Assembly (NCBI GenBank): GCA_005799525.1
Contig: SYGN01000120.1
Location: forward strand, 1 to 38,196
DNA length: 38,196 bases
DNA from: Opitutaceae bacterium
Lineage (GTDB): Bacteria > Verrucomicrobiota > Verrucomicrobiia > Opitutales > Opitutaceae
Direction: 5' to 3'
The notes below the pieces were generated by a model. The model was not told the origin of the DNA. It saw only the letters and a list, made by a program, of their open reading frames with translations, and searched no databases. Shown in pieces: positions 15,054-25,600 of the stretch; position 1 is the first letter of the stretch; each line of letters begins with the position of its first letter. A program made the position numbers and the translations under genes.

Positions 15054-18000
15054 TTATTTCTGAATGGCTCCCTGGGGAACGCTGATCGTGAGGTAGAACG
15101 CCGAGCGGACGCGCTCGATATCGTTCGCGGTGGTAAAGGTGGCTCCGGTGCCGATCGGCATGGCGGTGAGGGCGGTCACGAAACGGTCCGTGACGGCTTT
15201 CGGGAGCGAACCCGCGGCGAGGAGGAGATTGGCCTCGTTGACGAGGGCGGCGGGGGTGCGGGCGAGGGGGAGGAAACGGCCGAGCGGGATGCCGACGGTC
15301 GCCTCAATTGTGTTCGTGGTGGAACGGTTCGCGTAGATGAAATTCCAGAGCTGATTGGGCAGACTGATGGCCGTCGTGTCGTTGAGAATCTGATATTCCG
15401 GAGCGTAGAGACCGGACGCGGCGAGGGGGCCCGGATGAACGAAATTCGGCTCGAAGAAATTGAAGGTCGTAGGCGCATGGAGGGGGGCTTGGCCAAGCGT
15501 GTTCTCGGTGTTGATCGAGGTGTGGAAAGGGGCGTTGGCGTATCGGCCAAGGTTGGACGCGCCTTCGAGGCCGCGGAGGAGGGCCGTGGCGCGCAGGAGG
15601 GGTTCCTTGAGCTTGCCGAAGCTCGCGGTGGCGGTCACGGCACCGGAGCGGGCTTCGTAATCGGTGAGAATGGCGCGGACGACGGCACCGAGATTGCCGC
15701 GCGTGCCGGCGCCGTCATCGGCGAAGGCCTGTGCGACGCGGTAAACGTAGCCGGGGCTAGGGTTGCTGGTGATGAGGCGTTGAATGAGCTGGCGGGAGAT
15801 GAAGGGTCCGGTGTTGGCGTGGTTGACCAGGGCATCGAGCATATCCTTGAGATCTTTCGCGCCGCCTTGGTTGGCAGGAATCTGGATACCGTTGAAAATC
15901 GTCTTGGGCCCGTCGTCGTGAAAGGTCGGGAAGAGCACCATGGGGGCGAGGTAGTTGGCGGCGGCGCCCCGGAAGTTGTTCACGTTGGTTGTGTCGGAAG
16001 CGAAGGCCCAGCCGGTAAATACTTTGGCGACTTCGGTGATCGTCTTTTGGTCGTAGGTCGGGATAGGGAGGCCGGAAGGGTCGAGCTTGAGGGTGCCGTC
16101 GGGTTGGAGCTGATTCAGGCCGATGGTAAAAAGCTGCATGACCTCGCGGGCGTAATTTTCATCGGTGGAGGTCAGCGTAGCGCCGCGGGCGTCAAAGGTG
16201 GCCTTGGCGTTGCGCAGCGAAGTGAGGTAAACGCCCATTATGGGGCTGAGGGTAACGTTTTCGAGGAGCTGGCGGAAGTTGCCGAAGGCCCCGTTGACGA
16301 GGTGATCGTAGTAATGGGCGAGGTTGAGTGAATTATTGTAGAGGGTGGAATTTTGCTCGGAGACGACGAGAATCTGGCTGAGGGCAAAGGCGACGCGCTG
16401 GCGAAGCTGGTCCGGAGAGGTCAGGGCAAGCTTCCACCACGCGGATTGGCGGTTGCGCCAGTCGAATTGCGGATTCTCGCCGGTCGCGGTGAAGGTGGCG
16501 AAATCTTCAGTGGTGGCCACGCGGTGCAATGATGCGGGCAAGGCCATTTGGGCGGCGATCCAAGCGCGGAGGTCCGACGGGCGTTTGCCGGTGAGTGCAT
16601 CGATTTCAGATCTGGTCGGGCCAAAGGTGGCTTGCGTGAGGAAGCGGGCGGACTCGGCCGCAGTGAGGGGCGCGTCGGGCAACGCCGGCGGAGCTGCCGG
16701 GGTAGTGAACGCCAGCGTGGCGTTGTGCTGGATGAAGCTGCCCTTCAATTCACCGGCGGGGTAGTTTGTCGATTCGATGCTCAGGAAAATCCGGCCGTCC
16801 TTGATCGCCTGAACAATCCCGCTGGCGGTGAGCGCGCCTTCAGTGGGAAATTCCCAGCGTTGTCCGGCTACTTGGCCGTTCGCGAGGCGGAGCACTTCGG
16901 TGCCGACTTCGCCGGGGATACCGAGACGGAGGTAGGCGACGGTCTGGGGCGAACTGAGACTCGAAAAATTGAGGTTCACGACCGCGAAGGTGCTGTCGCC
17001 GCTCAACTGGATGGTGGCGGTGCCAAACGCCGTCGAGCTCGGGGCGGAGGAGGGCGAGCGGAGCGCAGCGATGTAGTTCGTGCCCGGATTGTAGAAAATC
17101 GTGACCGAAGCCACGCTCGTGGCTGCCCCAATCGTATAGCCGGCGCCCGGAGCCAGCGAGAGCGTGGCAATGCGGCTGATCGTATCACTCGCGCCATCGC
17201 TGCGCGGAGTGAGGCTCACGCTGGCCGTGCTGGCACCGGGAGGAAACGTCACCGTGCCCGTCAGCGCGGCATAGTCCACCCCGGGTGCCGCCGTGCCACT
17301 GACCTGGTAGTAGACGGTGAGTGCAGCGGCGGGGGGGCCGGTGCGAGAAAACGTATAGACACCGGGCGCGGTGCCCTTGGTATCGGTCGTGGCGTTGGTG
17401 GCGACCACGCCGACGATCGTGAGATTGTCGGGGGTGATGTCGTAGACTTCGACCAAAGTAGCACCCGTCGCGGCGCCAACGCCGCTCACTTGAATCGAGT
17501 AACTTCCCGGCGCGAGGTCGGTGATCAACGCGGCGTCTTTGGAACCGCTCTGGAAGGCAAAGGCACCGGATTGGCCGAAGGCGGCATTGAGGGAAGCGAC
17601 ATTCGTGCCGGAGCCCCAATTGTCGTTGGCGGCGATGCGGACGTTGGGGCTGGCGTTGTTGACGATCTCGATTTCCGGGTCGGCGAGGGCGCCGGCCACG
17701 CCGAAGCCGGTGAGGGCGGGACCCGCTGCGCGCACCAAGATTTGGCGGCGACCGGAGCCCGGCGCGATGACGAGACCCGAAATGATGATGCCCGAGCCCG
17801 TGCCGACGAGCGCACGCGTAGAAAGATTCATCAAGCGGGCGGTGCCGGTAACGTCGTAAACTTCCACCAGCCCGACACCGACCGCAGTGCCGACTCCGCT
17901 GACGGTCGCGGTGTAGGGACCGGGAGCGAGATTGGTCGCAAGAATCGCCGCATCCCGGCTGTTGGTCGCGAGATTAAACGCGCCCACGGAAGCGAACGTC

Positions 18001-18320
18001 GTCGCACTACCGACGGTGGTCGCGGACCAATTGTCATTGGTGAAAATCACGCGACCGAAGGCATCGGCGACGTCGATCTTCGGGTCGCTGATTGCGCCGG
18101 GGACGTTGAAGGGCGCCGCCCCGAGCGTTGGGCCGACGGCCCGGATAAGAATATTCTTGTTGGAACCTTGCCCGACGACGAAACCGACCACGGCGATATT
18201 TCCGCCGGAACCGATTTGAGTGCGCGTGGACAGATTGGCGAGGCGCTGAGCCTGAACCTGAGTGAGTCCGAAAGTAGCGCTGAGCAATGCGAACAAAACG
18301 GAGGGAAAGAAGATTTTCAT
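15054..18320 (-). CDS. Multidomain secreted DUF1800 protein
   Basis: 1088 residues from ATG 18320. Sec signal peptide to about residue 24 (VQAQ). Then, approximately: two RAVGPTL/NDNW modules (25-150 and 155-285) with LIRAVGPTL or LVRAAGPAL and NDNW, each ending in EVYDVT or EVYDIT; a Calx-beta-like domain (290-400; TFSRTGPPAAALTVYYQVSG, APGVDYAALTGTVTFPPG); a CHRD-like domain (410-530; ending YPAGELKGSF); and DUF1800 (about 550-1085), starting TAAESARFLTQATFGPT, with RVAFALSQILVVSE, NYAREVMQLFTIGLNQL, VFTGWAF and LGQAPLHAPTTFNFFEP. It is paired with DUF1501. The biochemical role of DUF1800 is unknown. The modules are shared with the Ig-like protein at 2064-3944. Confidence 0.9.
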   Translation of the reverse strand: MKIFFPSVLFALLSATFGLTQVQAQRLANLSTRTQIGSGGNIAVVGFVVGQGSNKNILIRAVGPTLGAAPFNVPGAISDPKIDVADAFGRVIFTNDNWSATTVGSATTFASVGAFNLATNSRDAAILATNLAPGPYTATVSGVGTAVGVGLVEVYDVTGTARLMNLSTRALVGTGSGIIISGLVIAPGSGRRQILVRAAGPALTGFGVAGALADPEIEIVNNASPNVRIAANDNWGSGTNVASLNAAFGQSGAFAFQSGSKDAALITDLAPGSYSIQVSGVGAATGATLVEVYDITPDNLTIVGVVATNATTDTKGTAPGVYTFSRTGPPAAALTVYYQVSGTAAPGVDYAALTGTVTFPPGASTASVSLTPRSDGASDTISRIATLSLAPGAGYTIGAATSVASVTIFYNPGTNYIAALRSPSSAPSSTAFGTATIQLSGDSTFAVVNLNFSSLSSPQTVAYLRLGIPGEVGTEVLRLANGQVAGQRWEFPTEGALTASGIVQAIKDGRIFLSIESTNYPAGELKGSFIQHNATLAFTTPAAPPALPDAPLTAAESARFLTQATFGPTRSEIDALTGKRPSDLRAWIAAQMALPASLHRVATTEDFATFTATGENPQFDWRNRQSAWWKLALTSPDQLRQRVAFALSQILVVSEQNSTLYNNSLNLAHYYDHLVNGAFGNFRQLLENVTLSPIMGVYLTSLRNAKATFDARGATLTSTDENYAREVMQLFTIGLNQLQPDGTLKLDPSGLPIPTYDQKTITEVAKVFTGWAFASDTTNVNNFRGAAANYLAPMVLFPTFHDDGPKTIFNGIQIPANQGGAKDLKDMLDALVNHANTGPFISRQLIQRLITSNPSPGYVYRVAQAFADDGAGTRGNLGAVVRAILTDYEARSGAVTATASFGKLKEPLLRATALLRGLEGASNLGRYANAPFHTSINTENTLGQAPLHAPTTFNFFEPNFVHPGPLAASGLYAPEYQILNDTTAISLPNQLWNFIYANRSTTNTIEATVGIPLGRFLPLARTPAALVNEANLLLAAGSLPKAVTDRFVTALTAMPIGTGATFTTANDIERVRSAFYLTISVPQGAIQK

Positions 18321-18421
18321 CAGGGGAAAGAAAAGGAAGGGGGCACCGAGGCAGCGACGCCACCTGAAAGTAATTTCAGAAGGTTAATCATGCGCACGGA
18401 GGGGAGAAAGTCGAGAGATTG

Positions 18422-18449
18422 AATGCAAAACAGCGGTAAATGCAAAACA
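18422..18449. repeat. Direct repeat upstream of the DUF1800 gene
   Basis: AATGCAAAACA occurs at 18422-18432 and again at 18439-18449, 17 bases apart (about one and a half helix turns). It lies 100-130 bases in front of the DUF1800 start, between that gene and the tRNA. It could be part of a promoter or operator, or chance in an AT-richer spot; no -10/-35 pair stands out. Confidence 0.35.
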
Positions 18450-18515
18450 CTGGCAAAGACGCTCCGCTTGCTGGTACGGCCGCAGAGCCCCCCAGCGTGC
18501 CTCCGAAAAAAGAAA

Positions 18516-18591
18516 TGGTGCCCCCGTCCGGACTTGAACCGGAATCCACGGTTTAGGAAACCGCTGCTCTATCCAGTTGAGCTACGGGGAC
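18516..18591 (-). tRNA. tRNA-Arg (anticodon CCU)
   Basis: On the minus strand the sequence folds as a standard tRNA: acceptor GTCCCCG/GGGGGCA with an encoded CCA end, D-arm GCTC..GAGC, an anticodon stem closing a 7-base loop TTCCTAA (anticodon CCT), and a T-arm CCGGT-TCAAGTC-CGGAC-type stem with TTCAA. A T-rich run (TTTCTTTTTT) follows the CCA and may end the transcript. No phage or integrase genes are next to its 3' end. Confidence 0.93.
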
Positions 18592-18638
18592 GTATGTAAT
18601 ATTTGCGTGATCTCCAATCAATCAAAATACTCCGATTT

Positions 18639-18806
18639 TCATCGTTCCGTGTAAACTGTATTGTTCACTTGCTCCGCCCCAGCGCCCGAAACCTCCTTCA
18701 CGCGCGCCGATGCGCCCGCCGGCTTCTCCTTGGTCCCCTGCTTCCACCCCTCAGCACGCGCCGGCACCGTGGTCTCCGCGATCACGCCCGAAGCCCGATG
18801 ACCCAT
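18639..18806 (-). CDS. Possible 55-residue protein
   Basis: The reading frame starts at ATG 18806, with AGAAGGA a few bases upstream, one of the clearest Shine-Dalgarno-like sites in the window. It encodes MGHRASGVIAETT, a Lys/Gly/Ala-rich middle and ends QVNNTVYTER. No membrane helix, cysteines or known domain are seen. It lies upstream of the tRNA gene on the same strand. It may be a small real gene or a gene remnant; only the ribosome-binding site and the clean stop support it. Confidence 0.3.
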   Translation of the reverse strand: MGHRASGVIAETTVPARAEGWKQGTKEKPAGASARVKEVSGAGAEQVNNTVYTER

Positions 18807-19402
18807 GACGTTCCTTCTCGTTACGTCCTGCCGTTTGGCTTACTGGCGTTGCGCACGGTGCTGATTCCAAATCGCTTTCAAGTTGAGTCCAGCGGACCCG
18901 AGGGACGGGCCTGCCTTCAGGCGATTCAGGATGTAAAAATCGCCCGCAAGCCGGCTCCTACCTCCAAGCCGCTGGAGCTTATCTTGAACGCAACGTTGAA
19001 TGCGATGGTGAGGCCGAGGAGTTGGTCGATGGTGCGGCGGTGGCGGCGAGGTCTCGGCCGAGCAATTCGAAGAGCGGGTCGAGGAACGTATGGTCAGTGT
19101 GCTCGGTCTCCTTGTGGTCGGAATCGGGGCGGAATCGACGGTTTGGTCGAAGGTATTGCCGCGTTCGCGGAGGCTCGCAGGGATCGGCATGGCGTGGGCC
19201 GATGGGAGGGCTCGCACGTGGGGACGCGGCGCGAAAGGCGTCGGTCGAGGACGGGGTCAAAGTCGTTATCCCGATCTTGCTCGTTTCTCTTTCGACAGGG
19301 TTTGCCGACGGGAGAGAACGATGAGGAGACAGAGGGCCGAGAACGATGACTCGGAACGAAAGCGATTTGAACACGGACCCCGGCGTCGGTCCCCTGTGCG
19401 GC
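18807..19402. other. Gene-poor stretch between RND operon end and tRNA region
   Basis: Frames here encode arginine/proline-rich or charged low-complexity sequence without family features. On the minus strand a 17-residue hydrophobic run (LLGLTIAFNVAFKISSS, near 18960-19020) could be a remnant. A short perfect inverted repeat CCGCGCG-ATT-CGCGCGG (19408-19424) overlaps the end of the last permease gene but has no T-run. I see no intact gene. Confidence 0.5.
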
Positions 19403-22400
19403 CTATTCCGCGCGATTCGCGCGGCCGACGCCGGCGGCGGGCGTGGAGCGGGTAAAAATCGAGGTCCAAACGCGACCCATGAATTCGCGCAGGTCGTCAA
19501 GCAACGCGTAGAAGAGGGGGACGATGACGAGGGTGAGCAGTGTCGCGGCGAGGAGGCCGCCGATCATCGTGCGGCCGAGCGGTGCGTAGGCCATGCCGAC
19601 GACTTTCGAGGTGCCGAGCGCCATCGGGATCAGGCCGCACACCGTAGTGAGCGTCGTCATCATGATCGGACGGAAACGATGGCGGCCGGCTTCGATCAAC
19701 GCGTCGTAGCGCGTCTTGCCTTGTGCCCGCAGGCGGTTGGCCATGTCGACCAGCACGATGGCATTGTTCACGACGACGCCGACCAAGATCACGATGCCGA
19801 TGCGCGCCATCATATCGAGCGGTGTCTCGGTGAGGTAGAGCGTCCAGACGACGCCGAGGTAGGCGAACGGCACGGCGGTGATCACGGCGAGCGGCAGCAC
19901 GAACGATTCGAAGAGCAGGCCCATGAGCAGAAAGACAAACGTGATGGCGAGACTGCCCGCGAACATCATCGCTTTTTCCTGCTCGCCGGCCTCGCGGTAT
20001 TCGCGCCCTTTGTCCCAGCGGTAACCACGGGGCATTTCGAAATCGGCCATCGCTTTGTCCACGGCTTCGAAGAGGCGGCGGGAGTCGGCGCGCGGGGCTT
20101 TGGCGGTGATTTGCAGCATCGTCTGTCGGCCCTCGCGACGGATTTGGCCGAGCGTGCGGGAGACGCGGAGGTCGGCGAGCGTTTCGAGCGGGACCTCGAC
20201 GCCGGTTTCGGTGCGAAAGGTCATGCCGCGCACGTCGTCGAGGCCGGCGCGGTCGGCTTCGCCGAGTTGGGCGAAGATTCGAAGATCGCGGCCGTCGGCC
20301 CCGGGGAAGCGGCCGACTTCCTGACCACGCATGGTGTATCCGATGCCGCTGGACACGGCGCGGGGATCGATGCCGAGACGGCGGGAGCGGTCGCGGTCGA
20401 TTTGGACCTGGAGTTCCTGGCCGCCGCGCTCGGTGTCAATGTCCACGGCGAGGAGGCCGGGGATACCGCGGAGGCGACGCACGGCTTCATCCGCAATTTG
20501 GAGGAGGGTGCCGGTGTCTTCACCGTAGAGGTTCATCGACATGCCGGGGTCGATGATGCCGCCGCCCATGGCGCGACCGAGTTGCGTGATGCCGGCGGGC
20601 ATTTTGAATTTTGCGCGGAAGTCGGCCTCGATGTCACTGCGGTCCATGGGGGCGGGCGTCGGTTGGATATTAAAGAGGCCTTGCACGCGGCGGGCGAGGT
20701 CGGTGCGGACGAAGGAGTCCCACGCGCTGCTAAACCACTGCTGGCTGGTGTCGCTGCGGAGGCGGATCTGGATCCGGCCGTTGTTGTAGGCGAAGCGCGT
20801 CTCCATGCGGTCGAAGTTATAGCGCGTGGCGTTGGCGGTGAGGAAGGCTTCGACCTGAGTGAAAAATGCATCGGCGCGCTCTAGGGTGCCGCCGGTCGGA
20901 AGATTGAAGTAGAAATAGAGCGTCGTCTCGCCGGTGCCGCCGCCCATGCCGCCGGTGGGCATCCGGATTTTGCTTTGCGCGAAGGGGAGGGTCCACATCG
21001 CGGCGACGACGACGAGGAGCGACTCGATGCGGTGATTGAGCACCCAGTGGAGCGAGGCGACGTAGCGTTCGCGCACCCAGACGACAGCGCGGAGCTCGGG
21101 GTGTTGGGTCCCGCGCGTGACGCGCTGGGCGGCAAGGGGCACGAAGATCAGGGCGATCAGGAGCGAGGCGAGGAGCGAAGCGATGACGGGAAGACCGAGG
21201 CGGAGCATCCAAAAAGAAAAATCGCCGCCGCCCTTCATCAGAATCAACGGCAGAAATACGACGATAGAGGTGAAGGTGGACATCACGACGGCGAGGCCGA
21301 CCTCGCCGGCGCCGACGATGGAGGCTTCCGTGGCGTCGGCGCCCTCCTGCCGGAGGCGATAGATATTTTCGACGATGACGATGGAGTTATCCACGACCAT
21401 GCCGACGGCAAGGAGGAGACCCATCATGGTGGCCATGTTGAGCGACCAGCCGGTAAAAAACAGGACGACGATGGTGCAGAGGAGTGAAAGCGGAATGGAG
21501 AGCGTAAGGATCGCGGTCATACGCGGCGCACGCAGGAACAGATAGACGATGAGAGCGGCGAAGATGCCGCCCCAGAGGCCGGACTCGGCGAGGTTGTCGA
21601 CGGACTGCTTTACCTGCACGCCCTGGTCGAAGAAAATATTGAAACTAACGCCCTTGAGCTGCGGGAGTTTTTGTAACTCGAGGAGCGTGGCGCGGACCTC
21701 GCGGCTAATGCGCTCGATGTTGCCGGTGGAATCGCGCGTGATCTGGATGCCGATCGCAGGCTGGCCGTCGACGCGGTAGACGTATTCGCGGCGCGGTGGG
21801 CGGAAGCGCACGAGGGCGACGTCGCTGAGACGGAGGCGGCGCTCGTTGTCGACGATGATGGCGGCGATGTCTTCGAGGGTGTTAAAGCGGCCCATCGAGC
21901 GGACGTAGATTTTACGACCGCCGTCGATCACGTAGCCGCCGGAGATGGCGAAGTTCTGGTTGCGCAGCGTGCCGAGCATGGTGCCCACGTCGATCCGATG
22001 GCTGCGGAGACGGTCATCGATAAGTTCGATCTGCACCTCGCGGATCGAAGTGCCGTAGATGTCGACGTTGCCCACGCCTTCGATGCGTTGGAGCGCAGGC
22101 TTGACGAAATTTTCCAGACGGTAAGCCGCGTCGTCGATGGTGGGCGGGACGGACGCGATGATGTTCATCATGGGCGCGTCGGTCTGCGCGTAGCGGCGGA
22201 CATCGATGCGGTCGACGTCGGTGGGCAGGAGCGGTTTTACGCGGTCCATGCGGTCCGTGATCAAGGCGTAGGTCTCGCGCAGGCTGGTACCGGTTTGGAG
22301 TTCGACGCGGACGGACGAGGAGCCGTTGCTGGAGTAGCTCGTGAGGCGCTTGATGTTGGGGACCGTGCCAAGGATGTCCTCGATCTTGCGGGTAACTTTT

Positions 22401-22633
22401 TCCTCAACGTCGCGCGGGGAAGCGTTGGGGTAACGCGCGGAGATGTTGAGCTGGTTGCTCTCGTAGCCCTCGGGGAAGAGGGCGAGCGGGATGCGGTCAA
22501 GGGCGATGAGGCCGACGACGAGAATCGTCGCGAGTATCATTAAGATCGTGACGGGGCGCGAGACGGCGAATCGCGGGATGGCGTAGGCCAAGGGCTCGCG
22601 CGGGGCGCGCGGCGGATCTTCGTCGGCGCTCAT
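19403..22633 (-). CDS. RND efflux permease (HAE/HME type)
   Basis: 1076 residues, the usual length for an inner-membrane RND pump. Features: N-terminal cytoplasmic start and TM1 (RPVTILMILATILVVGLIAL), the porter half LFPEGYESNQLNISARYPNASP, the TM4 motif LLLAVGMVVDNSIVIVEN with the proton-relay Asp, and in the second half a TM10-11 region IGIVILVGVVVNNAIVLVDMANRLR and RFRPIMMTTLTTVCGLIPMAL. It overlaps the upstream permease gene by four bases (ATGA), and the adaptor gene is in the same operon. Two non-identical permeases in tandem suggest a heteromeric pump of the MdtB/MdtC kind. Substrate unknown. No outer-membrane TolC-type gene is present here. Confidence 0.92.
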   Translation of the reverse strand: MSADEDPPRAPREPLAYAIPRFAVSRPVTILMILATILVVGLIALDRIPLALFPEGYESNQLNISARYPNASPRDVEEKVTRKIEDILGTVPNIKRLTSYSSNGSSSVRVELQTGTSLRETYALITDRMDRVKPLLPTDVDRIDVRRYAQTDAPMMNIIASVPPTIDDAAYRLENFVKPALQRIEGVGNVDIYGTSIREVQIELIDDRLRSHRIDVGTMLGTLRNQNFAISGGYVIDGGRKIYVRSMGRFNTLEDIAAIIVDNERRLRLSDVALVRFRPPRREYVYRVDGQPAIGIQITRDSTGNIERISREVRATLLELQKLPQLKGVSFNIFFDQGVQVKQSVDNLAESGLWGGIFAALIVYLFLRAPRMTAILTLSIPLSLLCTIVVLFFTGWSLNMATMMGLLLAVGMVVDNSIVIVENIYRLRQEGADATEASIVGAGEVGLAVVMSTFTSIVVFLPLILMKGGGDFSFWMLRLGLPVIASLLASLLIALIFVPLAAQRVTRGTQHPELRAVVWVRERYVASLHWVLNHRIESLLVVVAAMWTLPFAQSKIRMPTGGMGGGTGETTLYFYFNLPTGGTLERADAFFTQVEAFLTANATRYNFDRMETRFAYNNGRIQIRLRSDTSQQWFSSAWDSFVRTDLARRVQGLFNIQPTPAPMDRSDIEADFRAKFKMPAGITQLGRAMGGGIIDPGMSMNLYGEDTGTLLQIADEAVRRLRGIPGLLAVDIDTERGGQELQVQIDRDRSRRLGIDPRAVSSGIGYTMRGQEVGRFPGADGRDLRIFAQLGEADRAGLDDVRGMTFRTETGVEVPLETLADLRVSRTLGQIRREGRQTMLQITAKAPRADSRRLFEAVDKAMADFEMPRGYRWDKGREYREAGEQEKAMMFAGSLAITFVFLLMGLLFESFVLPLAVITAVPFAYLGVVWTLYLTETPLDMMARIGIVILVGVVVNNAIVLVDMANRLRAQGKTRYDALIEAGRHRFRPIMMTTLTTVCGLIPMALGTSKVVGMAYAPLGRTMIGGLLAATLLTLVIVPLFYALLDDLREFMGRVWTSIFTRSTPAAGVGRANRAE

Positions 22634-25600
22634 TTCACGAGGAGTGCGGTGCTCTCGGTGGCGTGAGCGGTGGCGGCGGCTTCGATGGAGGTGATGCCGC
22701 GACTTCCGGGGAACATGTAATACAGCGTTGGGATCACGACCAGGGTCAAAAGAGTGGAGACGCTGAGGCCGACGATCACCGTGACGGCCATGGGGGCGCG
22801 GATTTCGGCGCCTTCACCGATGCCGAACGCCATCGGGACCAGGCCGACGACGGTCGTGCCGGCGGTCATCAAGATCGGCCGCAGGCGGGCGCGACCGGCT
22901 TCGGCGATGGCGGTGGAAAGCTCAAGGCCGCGGTCGCGCAGAGTGTTGATGTAGTCGATGAGGACGATGGCGTTGTTGACCACGATACCGGCGAGGATGA
23001 TGAGGCCCAAGAAGACCATAATGCTAATGGGGATACCGCCGATCCACAGGGTGAGGGCGACGCCGATGAGCGCGAGGGGCACGGTCACCATAATGAGGAG
23101 CGGCTGGAGCAACGACTCGAACTGGCTCGCCATGACGATGTAGACGAGGAAGAGCGCGAGGCCGAAGGCGAGGAGCAGGCTGTTAAGGGAGGTCTGCATT
23201 TCCTTGTTCTGACCGGCGACGACGTAGGTGAAGCCGGCGGGGAAGGCCATGGTGTCGAGCGCGGTCACGATGTCGCGGGAGACGGTGGCGAGGTCGGCCT
23301 CGCGGAGATTCGCGGTGATGAGGGCGGTGCGCTGTTGGTCGACGCGGCGGATTTCGCTCGGGCCCTCGTTGATGGTGAGATCGGCAACGACGGAGAGCGG
23401 GATGGGCACGGCCCCGTTGGGGTTAATGATGAGGCCGCGCAGCTCCTCGATGCCGAAACGGTCCTGCTCGCGGAGGCGAACGACGATGTCGATCATCTGG
23501 TCTTCTTTGCGGAACTCGGTGGCGATGCGGCCCTGGACTTTGTTGCGCACGAGATCGGCGACGGTGCGGAGGTTGAGGCCGTATTCGGCAAGGCGGTCGC
23601 GTTTGTAGACGACCTGGATTTCGGGGTGGCCGCTCTGAAGCGTCGAGCGCACATCGGCGAGACCGGGCACGGTTTCGGTGAGGAGCGTCTCGGCCTCGCG
23701 GCTGAGTCGTTTGAGGGTGGCGAGATCGTGGCCACGAATTTCCACTTCGACGGGGCTCTTGAAGCTGAAGAGCGTGGGGTAGGAAACTTCTAGCTTGGCG
23801 GCGGGGAGGCTGCGGAAGCGGTCGCGGATGCGCTCGATGAGCCGGGGCTCGGCGAACGCCGGGAGGCCGGTCTTGAGTTTCACGGTGAGGCGCGCGGTGT
23901 GTTCGCCGGCGGAGATGGACGTGCTCGCACCTTCCTCGGCGCCGACGGTGAGGGCGGTGCGTTCGACCTCGGGCTCGGCCTGCACGGCGTCGTCGATCTG
24001 CGCGACGACGTCGGCGGTGCGTTCGAGGGGCGTGCCGATGGGGAGGGTGACGTCGAGGTTGAACTCGCCCTGGCTGACTTGCGGGATGAGTTCGCGGCCG
24101 ATGCGCGGCACGATGACAAACCAACAGACCAGAAACGCGACGGTGGAGCCGCCAAGCACGGCGTAGCGTTGGCGGAGCGAGGCGGAGATGAGAGCCGGAT
24201 AGGCACGCTGCAACGTTTGATAGCCACGCTCGAACCATTCGAGGCCGCGGCCCACCACGCCGCCGTCGACGGAGGAGACGCTGCGCCAAATTCCGATCGC
24301 GCACAGGCCGATGGACAAGAGGAGTGTGAGGATAACCGTGCCGGCGAGGCGTAGGAGGATTTCCAGGACGGCGCGGGCCACGCTGAAAACGAGCGGCACA
24401 ACGCCGGGCACGAAGAGCAGGACGAGCCACCACCACGGTTGCACCACGAACCAATGCCACACGACGAGGTAGAAGGGTTTCAACGGCGCAAGGGCAGAGG
24501 AGGAGCCGCCGAAAGTCGGTGCGACCGCCGGCACCGTAACGCCGCGGGAGAACCAGAGCACGGCGGCAACCGCGAGCGCGGGGAGGACGAGCAGGCCGAG
24601 CCAACGCCGGGGCTGGGCGGTGAGCCACGACCCGCTCCGGGCGAGGTTGGCGCCGAGGGTCGCCGGGGCGACGAAGGAGAGGAGACCGGGCCAGACGCGC
24701 GAGGCTTCGAGGCGGCCGAGGCGGTCGGCGTTGGACCAGGCGATGAAGGACGTCCACGCGTTGCCGGCTTTCTTCCCAAGAAAGCGCGTGAGCAGCCAGA
24801 GGAGCGGCCAGAGGGCGATGAAGAGCGTGACGACGACGGCCTTGATAGTGACGGCAACAAGCATGACGGCGGCCCAGCTGAGACGCTGCGCGCCGATCAG
24901 GAAGAGGGCCAGCGGGCTGGTCGCGCCGGCGGTGGGGAAGCGGAGGTAGTCGCTCGTGCGGGCATCGAAGTCGAGGGGAGATGCGAAGCGGCGCGAGGCG
25001 AGCATCGGAATCAAGAACAGCGCGGCGATGAGCGAGGCGACTTGGGAGAAGACCACGGTGAGCGCCATATCGCCGAACATCTGGCCGGCCACGCCCTCGA
25101 CGAAGACGATGGGGAAAAATACGGCGACGGTCGTGAAGGTGGAGGCGATGACGGGCATGCCGACTTCGCTCGTGCCGCGCACGACGGCGGTGATGTGATC
25201 ATCGCCTTCCTCACGACAGCGAAAAATGCTCTCGAGCACGACAATGGCGTTGTCGACAAGATTGCCGATGCCGAGGGCGAGTCCGCCGAGCGAGATGATG
25301 TTCAGCGAGACATCGGCCATGTACATCGGCGCAAACGTCGCGAGGACGGAGATCGGAATGCAGAGGCTGACGATGAGGGTTTGGGTGACGTTGCGGAGGA
25401 AGAGATAGAGGACGGCGATGGCGATGAGCGCGCCGGAGATGCCGTTTTCTTTCACCTCGTTGATGGAGTTTTTGATGAAGACGGATTGGTCGGCGAGGAG
25501 CTCGACCGTGGCGCCGGGCGGGAGCTGTTGGCCGATAAAATTTGTCATCGCCCGGCGCGTGATGACTTCTCGGGCGGCGGCGCGTTGTTTCGCGGCCTCG

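Noticed and set aside
16548-18422. Plus-strand frame of 624 residues
   Set aside because: It lies entirely opposite the DUF1800 gene and its 5' region and shows only low-complexity sequence.
18516-18591. tRNA as an integration site for a mobile element
   Set aside because: No integrase, phage gene or second copy of the tRNA 3' end is present nearby.
19408-19424. Perfect CCGCGCG-ATT-CGCGCGG repeat as a terminator of the efflux operon
   Set aside because: It overlaps the final codons and has no T-run on either side.
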